From: Arion vulgaris
Taxonomy: Eukaryota; Mollusca; Gastropoda; Stylommatophora; Arionidae
DNA: 64,000 bases
Direction of reading: 5' to 3'
Assembly (NCBI GenBank): GCA_020796225.1
Contig: CM036756.1
Coordinates: forward strand, 66,585,152 to 66,649,151
Shown: piece after piece, positions 31,486 to 41,707 of the stretch
How positions within the stretch are numbered: the stretch's first letter is position 1
How the letters are laid out: every line of letters starts with the position of its first letter
Translations under genes and position numbers: made by a program
The notes under the pieces: model-generated
Databases searched by the model: none
Told to the model about the DNA's origin: nothing
The model's input: the letters and a program-made list of their open reading frames with translations, nothing else

Positions 31486-31915
31486 TACTATCTTCAACAT
31501 CCTTTGTTGATATCACAATATTTTGTTAATTTTTGATTTTGCTATTGGCAAACTTTTAATTATCTTTCTGTTTGCTTAATTTTATAAATAGTTTCGTTTA
31601 GTATAATCGTTCACTTACTGACTGGGAAGCTCTTCAGCGTGTCACTCTACAAAAATGGGACCTACGCGTGACATTCTTGGTGTGTGAGACATGATTAGTC
31701 ACGTATGGTTTGAAGTCATGCACTTTGAAGAGCTGTGACAGTACTGGGCGTTAACATGACATGGGACCAACACAATACTCTAGGGATCAAAGAGCATGCT
31801 CTTATCTTCCACCAACTTGACCCAACATGGATCGGTTTTTGTTTCAAGGACGCATATTAAATTAATGTTTGCATGTAGCGTGCTCTGTGGACAAGTAGCT
31901 ATCTTTTATGCATTA
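31486..31915. other. Unassigned spacer
   Basis: No gene or repeat call. AGCTCTTCA near 31630 and its inverse TGAAGAGCT near 31724 flank about 85 bases. Confidence 0.35.
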
Positions 31916-31917
31916 TC

Positions 31918-32115
31918 TGTCCGCCTGCCCAGAGTGTTCGCAGCGCGTGAACGACGGGTGACAAGCTCCCTGTGAGTGCGGGTTTAATTTCGAGGATGAC
32001 AGAAAAGTCACAGGTTCCCCAGATTTACGGTGTTCGTGGCCCTGAACCGAAGGGTTACGATGTCCATGGCACCGAGCCGAAGAACTGAAAGCTCAAATGC
32101 TTCTGGATCGGGGGA
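31918..32115 (+). mobile_element. tRNA-derived SINE (family T2), copy 2
   Basis: TCCGCCTGCCCAGAGTGTTC, GTGAGTGCGGGTTTAATTTC (B-box decayed), ACGGTGTTCGTGGCCCTGAA and GGCACCGAGCCGAAGAAC match the copy at 26787. The A-rich tail is missing; it ends around GGATCGGGGG. Confidence 0.8.
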
Positions 32116-32124
32116 TGCATGATC

Positions 32125-32265
32125 TATTATTATATATGCAATGTGGTCGATGTATTTCATGCAATGTTTCTTTTATATTTTATGTAATCGGGTAGATGTA
32201 TTTGATGCAATATTGTATTTATATTTTATGTAATCGAGTAGATGTATTTCATGCAATGTTAGACT
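32125..32265. repeat. About 51-bp tandem repeat, 3 copies
   Basis: GTAGATGTATTTCATGCAAT with TTTATATTTTATGTAATCGG recurs at about 51-base spacing from 32140. It ends where the next LINE relic begins. Confidence 0.8.
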
Positions 32266-32622
32266 GGAAGACAAACACTGGATATGATTATGGAAAAGAC
32301 TTTTTCAAAGACCTAAGCAGAAATGACCAGGTCATTATATTCTGACTACGCACCGGACACTGCAGACTCAAAAACACTTATACAGACTAGAATAAGTCAA
32401 ACAGGTCTCTGCCAGTGTTCAGCAGGCAGAACAGACACCAGAGCATATCCTGCAAGACTGTCCTCTTCTGTGTGAGCTGAGAAGCAACATGTGGCCACAC
32501 CCAGTCGACCTGAAAACTAAGCTTTGGGGAAACCTGACAGACCTGAAGCTGTCTGCCCAGTTTGTGGTCCACAGTAAATTAAGCGCATGACCAGAGATCG
32601 CTGAAGAAGAAGAAGAATGCAA
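32266..32622 (+). mobile_element. LINE C-terminal end with Cys/His motif and (GAA)n tail
   Basis: The plus strand encodes a region resembling LRTGHCRLKTHLYRL, then a CQC...EHILQDCP motif (a Cys/His cluster common at LINE C-termini), then WPHPVDLKTKLWGNLTDLKL and a stop at about 32589. The 3' end finishes GATCGCTGAAGAAGAAGAAG. The frame shifts near 32400. The same end, inverted, is inserted at 56750-57029. Confidence 0.8.
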
Positions 32623-32819
32623 TGTTGTAATTATTGCTGGTGAGGTGCCCTGACTAATATAATTTTATTAATACTTTGGGAAAAGAACCTGTCGCTGGTC
32701 AAAGTACTAACAAATTTGATGACAGCCAAATGTCTGACTATTGTCAAGGAAGGCTCCGTGCAGAACTTCGATTAAATAACAATATATAAATATGCTAGAT
32801 ATATCATATTACCTGGATT

Positions 32820-33090
32820 CCTTCTTCGTCTTTGCGTTTTCTTCTTTGCGTTCGTTCTTTACGACCAGTTTTAATCACTCTTTGTGATATGTTTGATCTT
32901 TGCCAAGAACGTGTATACGTTGCACATTGGTTTGTAGGCCCCTAAACGCATAGACTTCTACACGTTTAGGACACATACATCCGATTTCAGCCAAACCTCC
33001 TTAGACGCCTCTTACAACATGCGTGGCAGGTAACAGTGGTTCTATTCTTTACACCCCAAGTGTGGGCCCCGGTAACCACTCGGTCGGGAT
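32820..33090 (-). mobile_element. SINE-A copy
   Basis: Minus-strand, from CTTCTTTGCGTTCGTTCTTT through ATCACTCTTTGTGATATGTT, AACGTGTATACGTTGCACAT and TCCGATTTCAGCCAAACCTC to GGTAACCACTCGG. Near full length; GATTC at both edges may be a short target duplication. Confidence 0.9.
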
Positions 33091-33308
33091 TCATCTTCTA
33101 ACATTCTCGTCCACAGAAGGAAACGAGATAACAGTATCTAGGATATAGTATAATCACAGCCATACTGGGAGTTCAGTTCCAAAATTCCAATGTTAAGATG
33201 AAAACATATTTTCCCCCTTAAAATACAGTATCATGTTTACATTATTATATTTGATGTTTTATTACAAATATTGCAAAACGTTTCCAAAAATAACGACGAA
33301 AGTGTAGA
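33091..33308. other. Unassigned spacer
   Basis: AT-rich, no feature. Confidence 0.35.
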
Positions 33309-33488
33309 CGTTAAGACAGTGGCGGCTCGTGATCATTGTTGTTGTTAGGACCAGACTAAAATTTGCGAAAGAAAACTATGATTTTGGGTTAGGTTATATT
33401 TTAATTCATAAACAAATACACGTTACACATTATTTTTGGTGGCGCCCTGCCCCAGTGCCCCTAATGACGAGCCGCCACAGCGTTAAGA
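33309..33488 (+). mobile_element. hAT-like MITE, 164 bp, with 8-bp target duplication
   Basis: The element spans 33317-33480. Left terminus CAGTGGCGGCTCGT; right terminus ACGAGCCGCCACAG, its inverted complement apart from one base. CGTTAAGA flanks both ends (33309-33316 and 33481-33488). Eight-base duplications with CAG-starting termini fit the hAT superfamily. It has no coding capacity. Confidence 0.88.
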
Positions 33489-33790
33489 TATAAAAATATG
33501 CCCTCTCGCTGATGCAACAGAGTTCGGGCGCTGTGACTGAGGTCTTCCTGTACAAGAAAAGCATCAGAGCACACATTCTTATTTACGAACTGCAATGATG
33601 GTGGCATATCAATCAATCAATAATTTATAACCATGTTATTAGCGGAGCGTCGAAAGCGTCAGAGCGGTGCTTGTTGTATATGGATGCAGTACAGTGCACA
33701 GCGACAGATAGACATACTTTTGCACAATAGTGCGACGTGCAGTTTTTCCTAGATTGAATAAATAATGACCTGGACATTATGCATGGGTAG
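33489..33790. other. Unassigned spacer with weak repeat
   Basis: ACAGAGTTCGGGCGCTGTGA, GAGGTCTTCCTGTACA, CATCAGAGCACACATTC resembles 23228-23315, suggesting a decayed dispersed repeat of about 90 bp. Confidence 0.4.
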
Positions 33791-33794
33791 TCGG

Positions 33795-34045
33795 GCAGAT
33801 GCGTCTTTGACTTAGGGGATAGTGACTCGGTCTATTAACCCCGATGTTCTGAGTTCGAATCACGCTGCGGACAGTTTGGTTGCAAATTGTTTCACGTGGA
33901 TTTTAACAAAAGGACGATGGCACCACCCGTTGAGAAAGCAATGACAAACTACTGAACGTAATAATGCCTAGAAAAATCACAAACAGCGTTAAAAGGCTGG
34001 TGTTGATTCGCAAAGTCCTGTAAAGGATATGCAATTAACTTTTTA
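33795..34045 (+). mobile_element. tRNA-derived SINE (family T3), copy 2
   Basis: TAGTGACTCGGTCTATTAAC, B-box GAGTTCGAATC, CGTGGATTTTAACAAAAGGA, GATGGCACCACCCGTT and GGATATGCAATTAACTTTTT match 17288-17535 throughout. Confidence 0.88.
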
Positions 34046-34190
34046 GTCGGACAGATTAGCGTAATGCATACGCGTTCGTCTATCAACTTGGACACAAGAG
34101 GATTGTCGGTTCAATTCCACACTTGACGTTCCACATGTGAGGACAGAAATTGCCACTCCTACCTCCTGCAGATTAATATATAGAAAAGTG
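34046..34190 (+). mobile_element. tRNA-like SINE head, truncated
   Basis: B-box GGTTCAATTCC at 34108-34118, with a tRNA-like upstream part (TTAGCGTAATGCATACGCG). It follows the T3 SINE directly and no matching full copy is in the window. A real tRNA gene is unlikely because the acceptor stem is not evident. Confidence 0.5.
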
Positions 34191-34568
34191 AAGTTTTTTC
34201 TTTCTTTTTTTTCTTCTTTTTTCCTTTTTCTCTTTTTTCTTTTTCTTTCGTCCGCTTTCAACTCAGACGAAGTTTCATCTCTGAAACTGATTTTTGTGTG
34301 AAAATCCGTTTTTCCAATTTCTTACAATGACGGCAGCGTGCACATTGTAAATTACTTTACACTGGCAGCCGTGTGCTCAATGTACTCGTAATTAGTATTC
34401 CCTCGCCATACAGGCAGATTTTCTCCGACTTCAGAGGTACTCACGTTATCGTCCTGAGTAAGACCAGGGGACTCGAACAAATGCCGGACAGTAGGTTCGA
34501 ACCCGAGCTATGAGGCGTCTCACAGCTAGCAGGCCGAGCTACTATCAACTACTCTAGGCAGTCCCCCG
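34191..34568 (-). mobile_element. tRNA-derived SINE (family T4), copy 2
   Basis: Matches 24090-24422 nearly base for base from GTCCGCTTTCAACTCAGACG to CTCTAGGCAGTCCCC, with a T/C-rich tract at the left in place of a clean poly(A). The B-box is intact here (GGTTCGAACCC on the plus strand). Confidence 0.88.
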
Positions 34569-35140
34569 AAAAGTGAAGTGAAATGGCTTCATACCCAAAG
34601 GACTGAAATGTATACGTGAAATTTTATTTTATTTATATTTCAAAATCCTCGCCGGAGCAACAATCTTAGGATTGACGCTTACATTTGTAACTCGCATAAA
34701 ATACGTACACGGACATTCTAATTGCAGAGATTCTAATAAGTTTTTCAGTTTGTTTCTTTTAATCCCTTCACAAACGCTGTTCTATACAACAGCTGAATAT
34801 AACCTAGAACCATTATAGCGACATCATTCTGGCGTATCTCTTCTATTGTAACTGCGACATTTGTCATTAATTTCCTTCCATGTCAGTGTCAAGGGACAAC
34901 GCCCATTCTTATGTAGAGCAGCATGCCACGTGCATTTTGTCTGACAAAAACAGTGCATATTCCTGGCGTATCTGTTATATTCTTGTTACTTTCTGGCACT
35001 GTTCTGTTTTCTGTATCTTCTTATTACTATTGATTTTATTGTTTTTAAAACATGAATTATTCGTGTGTGAATTATAGTTTTGATTTAAGTCTGTGAGTGA
35101 ATTCATGTTGTATGCCTTTATTTATTTCTCTTAGTCTGAG
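34569..35140. other. Unassigned spacer
   Basis: AT-rich. The 65-codon frame at 34880-35077 has no recognisable domain. TTCTGGCGTATCTCTTCTAT and TTCCTGGCGTATCTGTTATA are a faint duplication. Confidence 0.35.
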
Positions 35141-35142
35141 AG

Positions 35143-35395
35143 GGTATATGTGGCTAAGTGGTTAGACCTCGGGTTTGTATTACGAGGGTCGTGGGCTTGA
35201 ATCCAGACCGCACGGTTCTGTTCAAGAGTGCATTTATTTCAGACACCCCTAGAATTGTTGCTGGAGCTTCGAAGTTCGTACTTTGTACAACACTCTCAGC
35301 AGGTGGAGTGCCATTTCTGCGGAGTGGGAACCAGCCATATGGGATGAAATCCTTGGTAATAAAGTCAATCCTTCGGCTTTAGGTTTTTTGTGTCT
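35143..35395 (+). mobile_element. tRNA-derived SINE (family T1)
   Basis: A-box TGGCTAAGTGG at 35151-35161 and B-box GGCTTGAATCC at 35194-35204. The body matches 28438-28680 through AACACTCTCAGCAGGTGGAG, TGCCATTTCTGCGGAG and CCTTCGGCTTTAGG. Confidence 0.88.
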
Positions 35396-35457
35396 TAGTC
35401 TATGTGTCCATGTGTGTCTTCATGCCATTTTGTTAAATGTATATATATATATACATA

Positions 35458-35770
35458 CTTACTTTTTCGATCCAGCAGTCATCTGAGCATTTGCCCTTCG
35501 ACTTGAGGCAGCCATGGCAGTGAATTTACAGGTCTGTCTGAGTTGTGGTGTGTTAGCATAGAGAGTGTTTTCAACATCTGCGTCTGGAGGTAGGTACTTG
35601 TGACGTAGGTCACTGAGTGCAGGGGACCGGAAGAGATGGTGTGTGACAGTTTCTTCTGAATAGTCAGACAGTTGACATTGTGGGGCAATCTTTGGTTGGA
35701 TGCGATGTAGGTGAGCATTCAGGGGCACATGTTGTGTCCTAAGGCGGAAAATAATGACTAAAAATAAGGC
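35458..35770 (-). mobile_element. LINE C-terminal relic
   Basis: The minus strand encodes [16 protein letters not shown], then [19 protein letters not shown] (Cys/His cluster with one Cys replaced), then [20 protein letters not shown] and a short end. The second copy of this family is at 50630-51060. The adjoining TA-rich strings at both sides are microsatellite. Confidence 0.75.
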
Positions 35771-35902
35771 GGATATATATATGATTGTCTTAATGTTTCT
35801 TTGTAAGCGTACATCTCTGGATATATATATATACGCGTTTGAGTGCCGAAAGGCAAACTATTACCAAGAAATCTTAGCAAATTCTTGATATTAACTTTAC
35901 TA

Positions 35903-36165
35903 TCTTCTTCTTCCTCCAACGCTCCACATCGAGCAGTTGTTAACCACTCTTTGTGATTTGTATGTGATCTGAACATAAGGGCGATTGTACGTTGTACCAG
36001 TTATGCGCCTACAAGTAGGCCAGCACATCAGATTTCTGCGACGCTTTTATTTACTAGGGTAGCTTCACCTAGGGCCCTACCTATGTCGCCTCTTACGACA
36101 TGCTTTGTAGGTAGCAGTGTTACTATTCTTTGCTCCCCTTGCAAGCCCCGACAACACACTGGCAA
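35903..36165 (-). mobile_element. SINE-B copy
   Basis: Minus-strand, CTTCTTCTTCCTCCAACGCT at the left, then CACATCGAGCAGTTG, TATGTGATCTGAACAT, TTTATTTACTAGGGTAGC and AGCCCCGACAACACACTGGC. Full length. Confidence 0.9.
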
Positions 36166-36232
36166 TTGTGCTACCAACACAAAGAGGAGCATTTGACCGA
36201 ATGGATTGGAACAGAGCCAACTATAAAGTGAT

Positions 36233-36510
36233 GGGCCTTCGGACTCAGGTAAGAATTATGGGAAATCAGACCCCAACTACACCACGTGACCTCACATTCC
36301 AGTATTGGTGTACATAGACGAATTCATTTTAAAATCAACACAAAATGCTAGCTCGAAGTTATATTATGCAATAAGTTAAGTTTAACAATAAGAGATATCA
36401 ATATTATGAATATTTTTCACCAATAAATAACCATAGATTCACATAATTGAGTAAAATTGCAAAAAGCTTGCAGTGTTCTATCAAACATCTATATTCTCCG
36501 GCCCCCTTTT
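36233..36510. repeat. Dispersed repeat D2, copy 2
   Basis: Homologous to 6445-6715 from CGGACTCAGGTAAG to CCGGCCCC. Non-coding, no terminal repeats. Confidence 0.65.
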
Positions 36511-36539
36511 CTGATCTAGGTCAGGGAACCCCGAGTCAG

Positions 36540-36775
36540 TTATGTGGCCTAGTTATCTAGAGTTGGCTGTGATTGAAGAGTAGTTTCATGCGGGAAACCC
36601 GTGTTTAATCCACTGTAAGGTCAAGGATTTCTGTCGGGGACATAAAAGAGATAATCATAACCTGAACAGATTCGCGGCGACTGCACTAGTTATGCGACCA
36701 TTAAGTTATGCCTGCACACGTCCCCCATGTCCTATACCGCCCTAAAAACGGTACTACAGACAGTACCAACAGAGT
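36540..36775 (+). mobile_element. SINE-like repeat (family T5), copy 2
   Basis: Tracks 27535-27745 and 60393-60590 (CCACTGTAAGGTCAAGG, TCTGTCGGGGACATAA, CGCGGCGACTGCACTAG, CCCCCATGTCCTATACCGCC). The head GTGGCCTAGTTATCTAGAG and B-box-like GTTTAATCCAC are tRNA-like. Confidence 0.75.
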
Positions 36776-36939
36776 TTTAAAAAAAAACCCAAAACTAAAT
36801 ATCGACATTGTTTAATGCCAGTTAATGGCAGGACACTTCTGTTGTAAAAGTCTATCCTTCCACATCCCTCGCAGGTGAGAAACAGTTAAAAACTAACGGA
36901 ATGTTCCCGGACGCCGTTTGTCACACACACTTACCCTCA

Positions 36940-37300
36940 TCACACTGTTGACTTCCAACTATCTTCATCCGAGATAAACACAGGATAAGTAGTGTTATCA
37001 AACTGTTGACTTCCAACTATCTTCATCCGAGATAAACACAGGATAAGTAGTGTTACCAAACTGTTGACTTCCAACTATCTTCATCGAGATAAACACAGGA
37101 TAAGTAGTATTACTAAACTGTTGACTTCCAACTATCTTCATCCGAGATAAACACAGGATAAGTAATGCTACCAAACTGTTGACTTCCAACTATCTTCATC
37201 CGAGATAAACATAGGATAAGTAGTATTACCAAACTGTTGACTTCCAACTATCTTCATCCGAGATAAACACAGGATAAGTAGTGTTACCAAACTGTTGACT
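36940..37300. repeat. 58-bp tandem array, 6 copies
   Basis: Unit AAACTGTTGACTTCCAACTA, TCTTCATCCGAGATAAACAC, AGGATAAGTAGTGTTACC at 58-base spacing, with few substitutions and one single-base loss. Confidence 0.95.
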
Positions 37301-37649
37301 TTAAGGATGTCAGACATAGGAAATACAATGTTTATTTCACTTGAAAGACTTTTATTTTAGCTTCTCTCTGGCACTTCGGTTCCAAATGCCTAAAATATAG
37401 AAACGTTTAACAGAAATCAAGATACTTCGATAGAACATAGGGTGGTAAAATACCTTGTAGTTTTCCAAATATTACCTTGCTTATTTTAACTTGCTTTAGG
37501 TATTTCCGTTGAGCTTTTATTGTGGAATGTTTAAGTTCGAACTTGTCATGAGTGTTTTACAAATACATCCTTGCTTCTCTGTTACAACACCGGACGAGAT
37601 AGGTTGGAACCAAATCATTTGCAAAATAAACCAAACAGTATAACTTGTC

Positions 37650-37935
37650 TTGCAGATTGTCCAACATTCTGAGTAATGTTTTCTTTGAATGTATTCAAGT
37701 TGATATCCGTGAGTGTTAGCAGACAAGAAATAGAACATACACCCACTCTTTTCTCTCTCTCTCTCTATCTCTATCTATCTCTATCTCTCTTGCTCTCTCT
37801 TTCTCTCTAGCTCTCTCTCTATCTCTCTCTCTCTAAGATTGACCAACATTCTAACTGACTAATGTTTTCTTTGAATGTATTCAAGTTGATATCCGTGAGT
37901 GTTAGCAGACAAAAATAGAACACACTCTCTTTCTC

Positions 37936-37984
<49 letters not shown>

Positions 37985-38015
37985 GCTCTCGCTTCTCTCT
38001 CTCTATCTCTGCCTT
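37650..38015. repeat. Duplicated segment with (CT)n tracts
   Basis: A roughly 90-bp segment (CCAACATTCT, TAATGTTTTCTTTGAATGTA, TTCAAGTTGATATCCGTGAG, TGTTAGCAGACAA) occurs at 37658 and 37842, each followed by a (CT)n tract with ATCTCTCT interruptions. Confidence 0.9.
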
Positions 38016-38029
38016 TAAACCACGATTGG

Positions 38030-38300
38030 GCATACTTACTTCCTTATCCGCTCGCCCCTCGTGGAGCATAGTGTCTCAAGATTTTCTCGGTCTCATGCTG
38101 TTTTCTTTATGGTCTCCCAGGATAATCGAGCATTCTTCAGTTCCTAACTGAGGTTAGAGGTCCTCAACTAACTGATGCCAGATCTTCCTATCTTTAGCTA
38201 TCTCTTGCAACTTCCTCCAGCTCTTCTTTATATTGTTGACCTCTGCCTCCAAATCTCGTCTCCATGTATTTCTAGAACTCCCTCTCTTGTAGAACTCATG
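38030..38300 (-). mobile_element. LINE C-terminal relic (source of the 46-bp array)
   Basis: Minus-strand fragments read TWRRDLEAEVNNIKKSW, RKLQEIAKDRKIWHQLVED and then an end near GDHKENSMRPRK, once frames are allowed to shift. This is a common LINE C-terminus (helix, then DRxxW). The stretch TTTATGGTCTCCCAGGATAA, TCGAGCATTCTTCAGTTCCT is the ancestor-like form of the 46-bp unit at 49740-50520. Confidence 0.7.
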
Positions 38301-38324
38301 ATATGATTACTATTATTATTATAC

Positions 38325-38420
38325 TCTCGTACCGTTATACATTACATAGGGCCTACAAGTACTCTCTCCATACCGTTCTGTCCTGGGCAACTCGATCAAT
38401 GTCTTCTAAAAAGCTCAGGT
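38325..38420 (-). mobile_element. LINE 3' end (RKRRWRYVGH family)
   Basis: ATTATTATTATACTCTCGTACCG, ATACATTACATAGGGCC and CTGGGCAACTCGATCAATG match the inverted 3' end seen at 25590-25690. Only the last 90 bp remain. Confidence 0.75.
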
Positions 38421-39115
38421 TTGGTACCCTAGGAATTGCTAATTGTTCTTACATTGTTCGTTTTAACACCAAATGCTTACATTCTTTTGTGTTGCTTTTG
38501 CTATATCTTGTCGATAGAGACAGTTGTGTTGAAGGTCGATTCTCGTAAAGGTTTAAATGAGAATGATGAACTTCATTGTCTAGTCAAATGACTCGTGTTT
38601 CTGCACAGAAATAATGCGCACATATAGAGAATGTACTGCAAAATCATGAACTCTGTGTAGTCTTCAGAACAATTTAGGGATCTCAGAAATACAAACGTGA
38701 TCCGTATTGACATCTGAATTGAACTCGACATTCATAAAACAATGTAAACAGCGACCACCCTGGTACAGAAAATCCATATGATCTCTATCTTACCTTATAA
38801 CAACTCTACAAGACCAAATCCTTAATAAAACAAATTCAACATAATCTCTAATTTTCGTTTGTATAAAAATTAATAAACATATTCCAGAATAACCAATAAT
38901 TACGAGAATAACTTTCTAATAATGAACGTTTTACATAAGCTCCCTATTTTTTGTCCACCTTATTTTTTATTGTTTTTTCTGACACAAATTAGGTACACCT
39001 CATCTTAGCTACTTGACGCCCGACGCTGTGTTTCCCACGATAGTGCGATATCTTCGTCTTTTTCACCAGGCCTCGCCCTCTGTCCAACAGTTTCTGATAA
39101 TTATTTATTTATGTA
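38421..39115. other. Unassigned spacer
   Basis: AT-rich, with no feature that I can support. Confidence 0.4.
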
Positions 39116-40312
39116 TACCGATAACGCTTGACTGCTGGATTTGTTTTGAGACACATTTTTGTAAATAAGAAAGTGCTGGAGGATAAACAATCAACATTGA
39201 CGTTGGAGAGGATGTTGAGAAGGAGGAAGGCCGATGCCATCAGCGATGTCATTCGTGAAGAAGGAATATATGTATACACATCTATTCCAACACAGGGGCA
39301 AAACTTTTCAGGGGCGAAACTGGCATCTGTTAGGTAAAAATAGTCAACTAGAAGATTCGGATTTTGCAGATGATATTGCCTTGTTAAGTAAAAACAACCG
39401 AGATATGCAAAGAAAAACAATATAAACATTTGTAATACACAAATCAAAAGATTACATACGGACATTTGAAAGGGAAATAATGAATTCAACCAGAGCAAAA
39501 CAAATAATGATAGAAATGCAATAGATGCAAACTCATGATCATCTATAGTCACGTCAAAAGTCTGACTGTCAGATAAGTCTGAATGAAAAAACAAATATAA
39601 TGACAAAGACAACTCTAGTAAGCTAAGTAAGGATTCACAAAATATCAATTGCACTGGTAAGCAATCTCAAAAATGATAAAAGTAACAGACTGAGCAGATT
39701 CACCTAAATATTGAACACTATAGCAATTTTTGATTGGCAACAGGAAATGTTACAAAAGTAAATTATGATACGAATTGGCAAAGCAACATCAGCTTTTAAA
39801 AGTCTAAATAAAATATGGAACTGCAAGTTATATAGTATTAAAACTAAATTACGAATTTTCAATTCAAATGTTGTATCAATCCTAACATATGCCAGCGAGA
39901 GTTGGAAAATGACTAAAGATATAGAAAGCAAGTTGAATGCATTTGAAAATAGATGTCTCGAAAAATAATGAATATAAAATGGAACGAATTCAGGAGAAGT
40001 GATGAAATCAGAGAAATGTTTGGTCAACCACTAGTGACAACTGTTATAAGAAAGAGAAGATGGAGATATGTTGGACACACCTTGAGAGAAATGATCAACG
40101 AATATCAAAGCAGGCATTGAAGTGGGATGCAAAGGGTTCAAGAAAGAGAGGTCAACTAAGGAGACCCTGAAACAAACTTTGCTGAGAGAGGCAGGAAATA
40201 TCGGTCTCAGTTCCATGGAGGAGATTGGGCGAGTTTCCAAGGATAGAGTGGTATGGAGATATTGCTTAGGCCCTATGTAACGTATAACGGTACGAGAGGA
40301 GTTATTATTTAT
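39116..40312 (+). mobile_element. LINE relic: RT FADD box to 3' end
   Basis: Plus strand. At about 39330-39420 EDSDFADDIALLSKN is the RT catalytic box (FADD form). After a decayed stretch, 39765-39968 encodes RIGKATSAFKSLNKIW, KTKLRIFNSNVVSILTYASE, SWKMTKD and LNAFENRCLEK. Then IRKRRWRYVGHTLRE, NFAERGRKY and a 3' end (TATGTAACGTATAACGGTAC, then ATT-rich) close the element. Stops and frameshifts are frequent. This gives the order and polarity for the shorter minus-strand copies at 16780, 25575 and 38325. Confidence 0.85.
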
Positions 40313-40317
40313 TATTG

Positions 40318-40322
40318 TTATA

Positions 40323-40353
<31 letters not shown>

Positions 40354-40412
40354 TATATATATATATATATATGCATATATATGTATATATATATTTAACA
40401 ACCTATATTTAT
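40318..40412. repeat. (TA)n microsatellite between two LINE relics
   Basis: Mostly alternating TA with CATATA and GCATAT interruptions. It sits at the 3' end of one LINE and the 5' truncation of the next. Confidence 0.95.
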
Positions 40413-41370
40413 ATACCGCATTTAACAACTTGCGCATATCCATCCAGTGTAAACTACGCCAGATGCGTGAATCATGGCTGAGTAGAAAGGCAGAAGAGAT
40501 TCAGAACTTTGCAGATAGACATGACCTGAAGAACTTTTATCATGCACTTAAAGCGGTCTATGATCCAACATCACCATCATCATTCCCTCTCCTTAGCTCA
40601 GATGGAACCAAACTGCTGACAGATATGGAAACAATTCTCTTACGCTGGAGTGAGCATTTCAGCAGCATATTAAATCAACCATCGTCTATAAATGACATAG
40701 CTATAAACCACCTACCTCAAATCCCCATAAATAATGCTGCGAAACTTGGACTGTATATCAGAGACACGTAAGGAAGCTAAACCACTTTCACACAGTCTGC
40801 CTTAGGAAAATAATGAACATCAAATGGCAGGATATGATCCCAGATACAGAGGTCCTAAAGAGCTGCTCTCCCAGCATCTACACAATCTTGATGCAGTCCC
40901 AGACAAGATGGGCAGGACATGTGGCTCGAATGCCAGATTGCAGAATACCCAAACGACTCTTTATGGTGAGCTGCAAAGTGGTAAACGCTCACAGGGGGGC
41001 CAGAAAAGCGATTCAAAGATACACTCAAGAACTCGATGAAATCTTTTGGCATAGATGTCAACAACTGGGAGAATGCTGCTCAAGACAGATCAGCCTGGCG
41101 CACACTTCTTCGACACGGTTCCTCGGCCTGCGAGGCAGGTAGAACAGCACGGATGGAGCAAAGACGTCAAAACAGAAAGACAGTAAAACTTCCCACAAGT
41201 GCAAGTATACCTTTCCCACACTGTACATGAACATTTCAAGCACGTATCGGGCTCATTAATCATCTACGCACACACAGACAAACATAGCGCAACTACATTC
41301 CCTTGGATGAAAATTTGTGTGGTCATCATCACCCGTGATGGACAAGCATCAATATATATATACACATATA
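40413..41370 (+). mobile_element. LINE relic with RT domain deleted
   Basis: The 5' part encodes the linker between endonuclease and RT: KLRQMRESWLSRKAEEIQNF, ADRHDLKNFYHALKAVY, LLSSDGTKLLTDMETILLRW, SEHFSSILNQPSSIND and INHLPQIPIN. At about 40740 it jumps directly to the C-terminal segment: CETWTVYQRHVRKLNHFHTV, CLRKIMNIKWQDMIPDTEVL, QSQTRWAGHVARMPDCRIPK, and later NWENAAQDRSAWRTLLRHGS and EQRRQNRKTV. The whole RT core is missing. The C-terminal half crosses three frames. This is a family separate from the others in the window. Confidence 0.85.
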
Positions 41371-41700
41371 TGCACACGTACTAAATATATATATAATGAA
41401 TTTTCTTTCTTGTTTGGAGAGGTACCTTGCTTATAATCCCAAGTTTTCTTGCTCTCGGTGGAACAAAGCAGTTGTCAGAAATATGACATTTGGTCTGACT
41501 TTATGATAGTGAACAGAATGTGTGTACTTAGGTCATGATCTATTGACAATCCCATCACCTTTTGTCCCCCTGGTCGAAATAATTTGTCTAAAAGTCTACA
41601 GTGAATCGCAGACTAGACGATCGTCTGGTCAACAGACACTGTTATTTGTTACGGATGCCATCTATTTTTACAGAAATATCTTGACTTAATTTATTGCAAA
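41371..41700. other. Unassigned spacer
   Basis: No feature recognised. Confidence 0.4.
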
Positions 41701-41707
41701 ATATATT

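Noticed and set aside
31620..31740. Stem-loop from AGCTCTTCA and TGAAGAGCT
   Set aside because: A nine-base match over 85 bases is expected by chance and has no further pairing.
34046..34130. Functional tRNA gene near B-box GGTTCAATTCC
   Set aside because: No convincing acceptor stem or cloverleaf by eye, and it lies in a run of SINE fragments.
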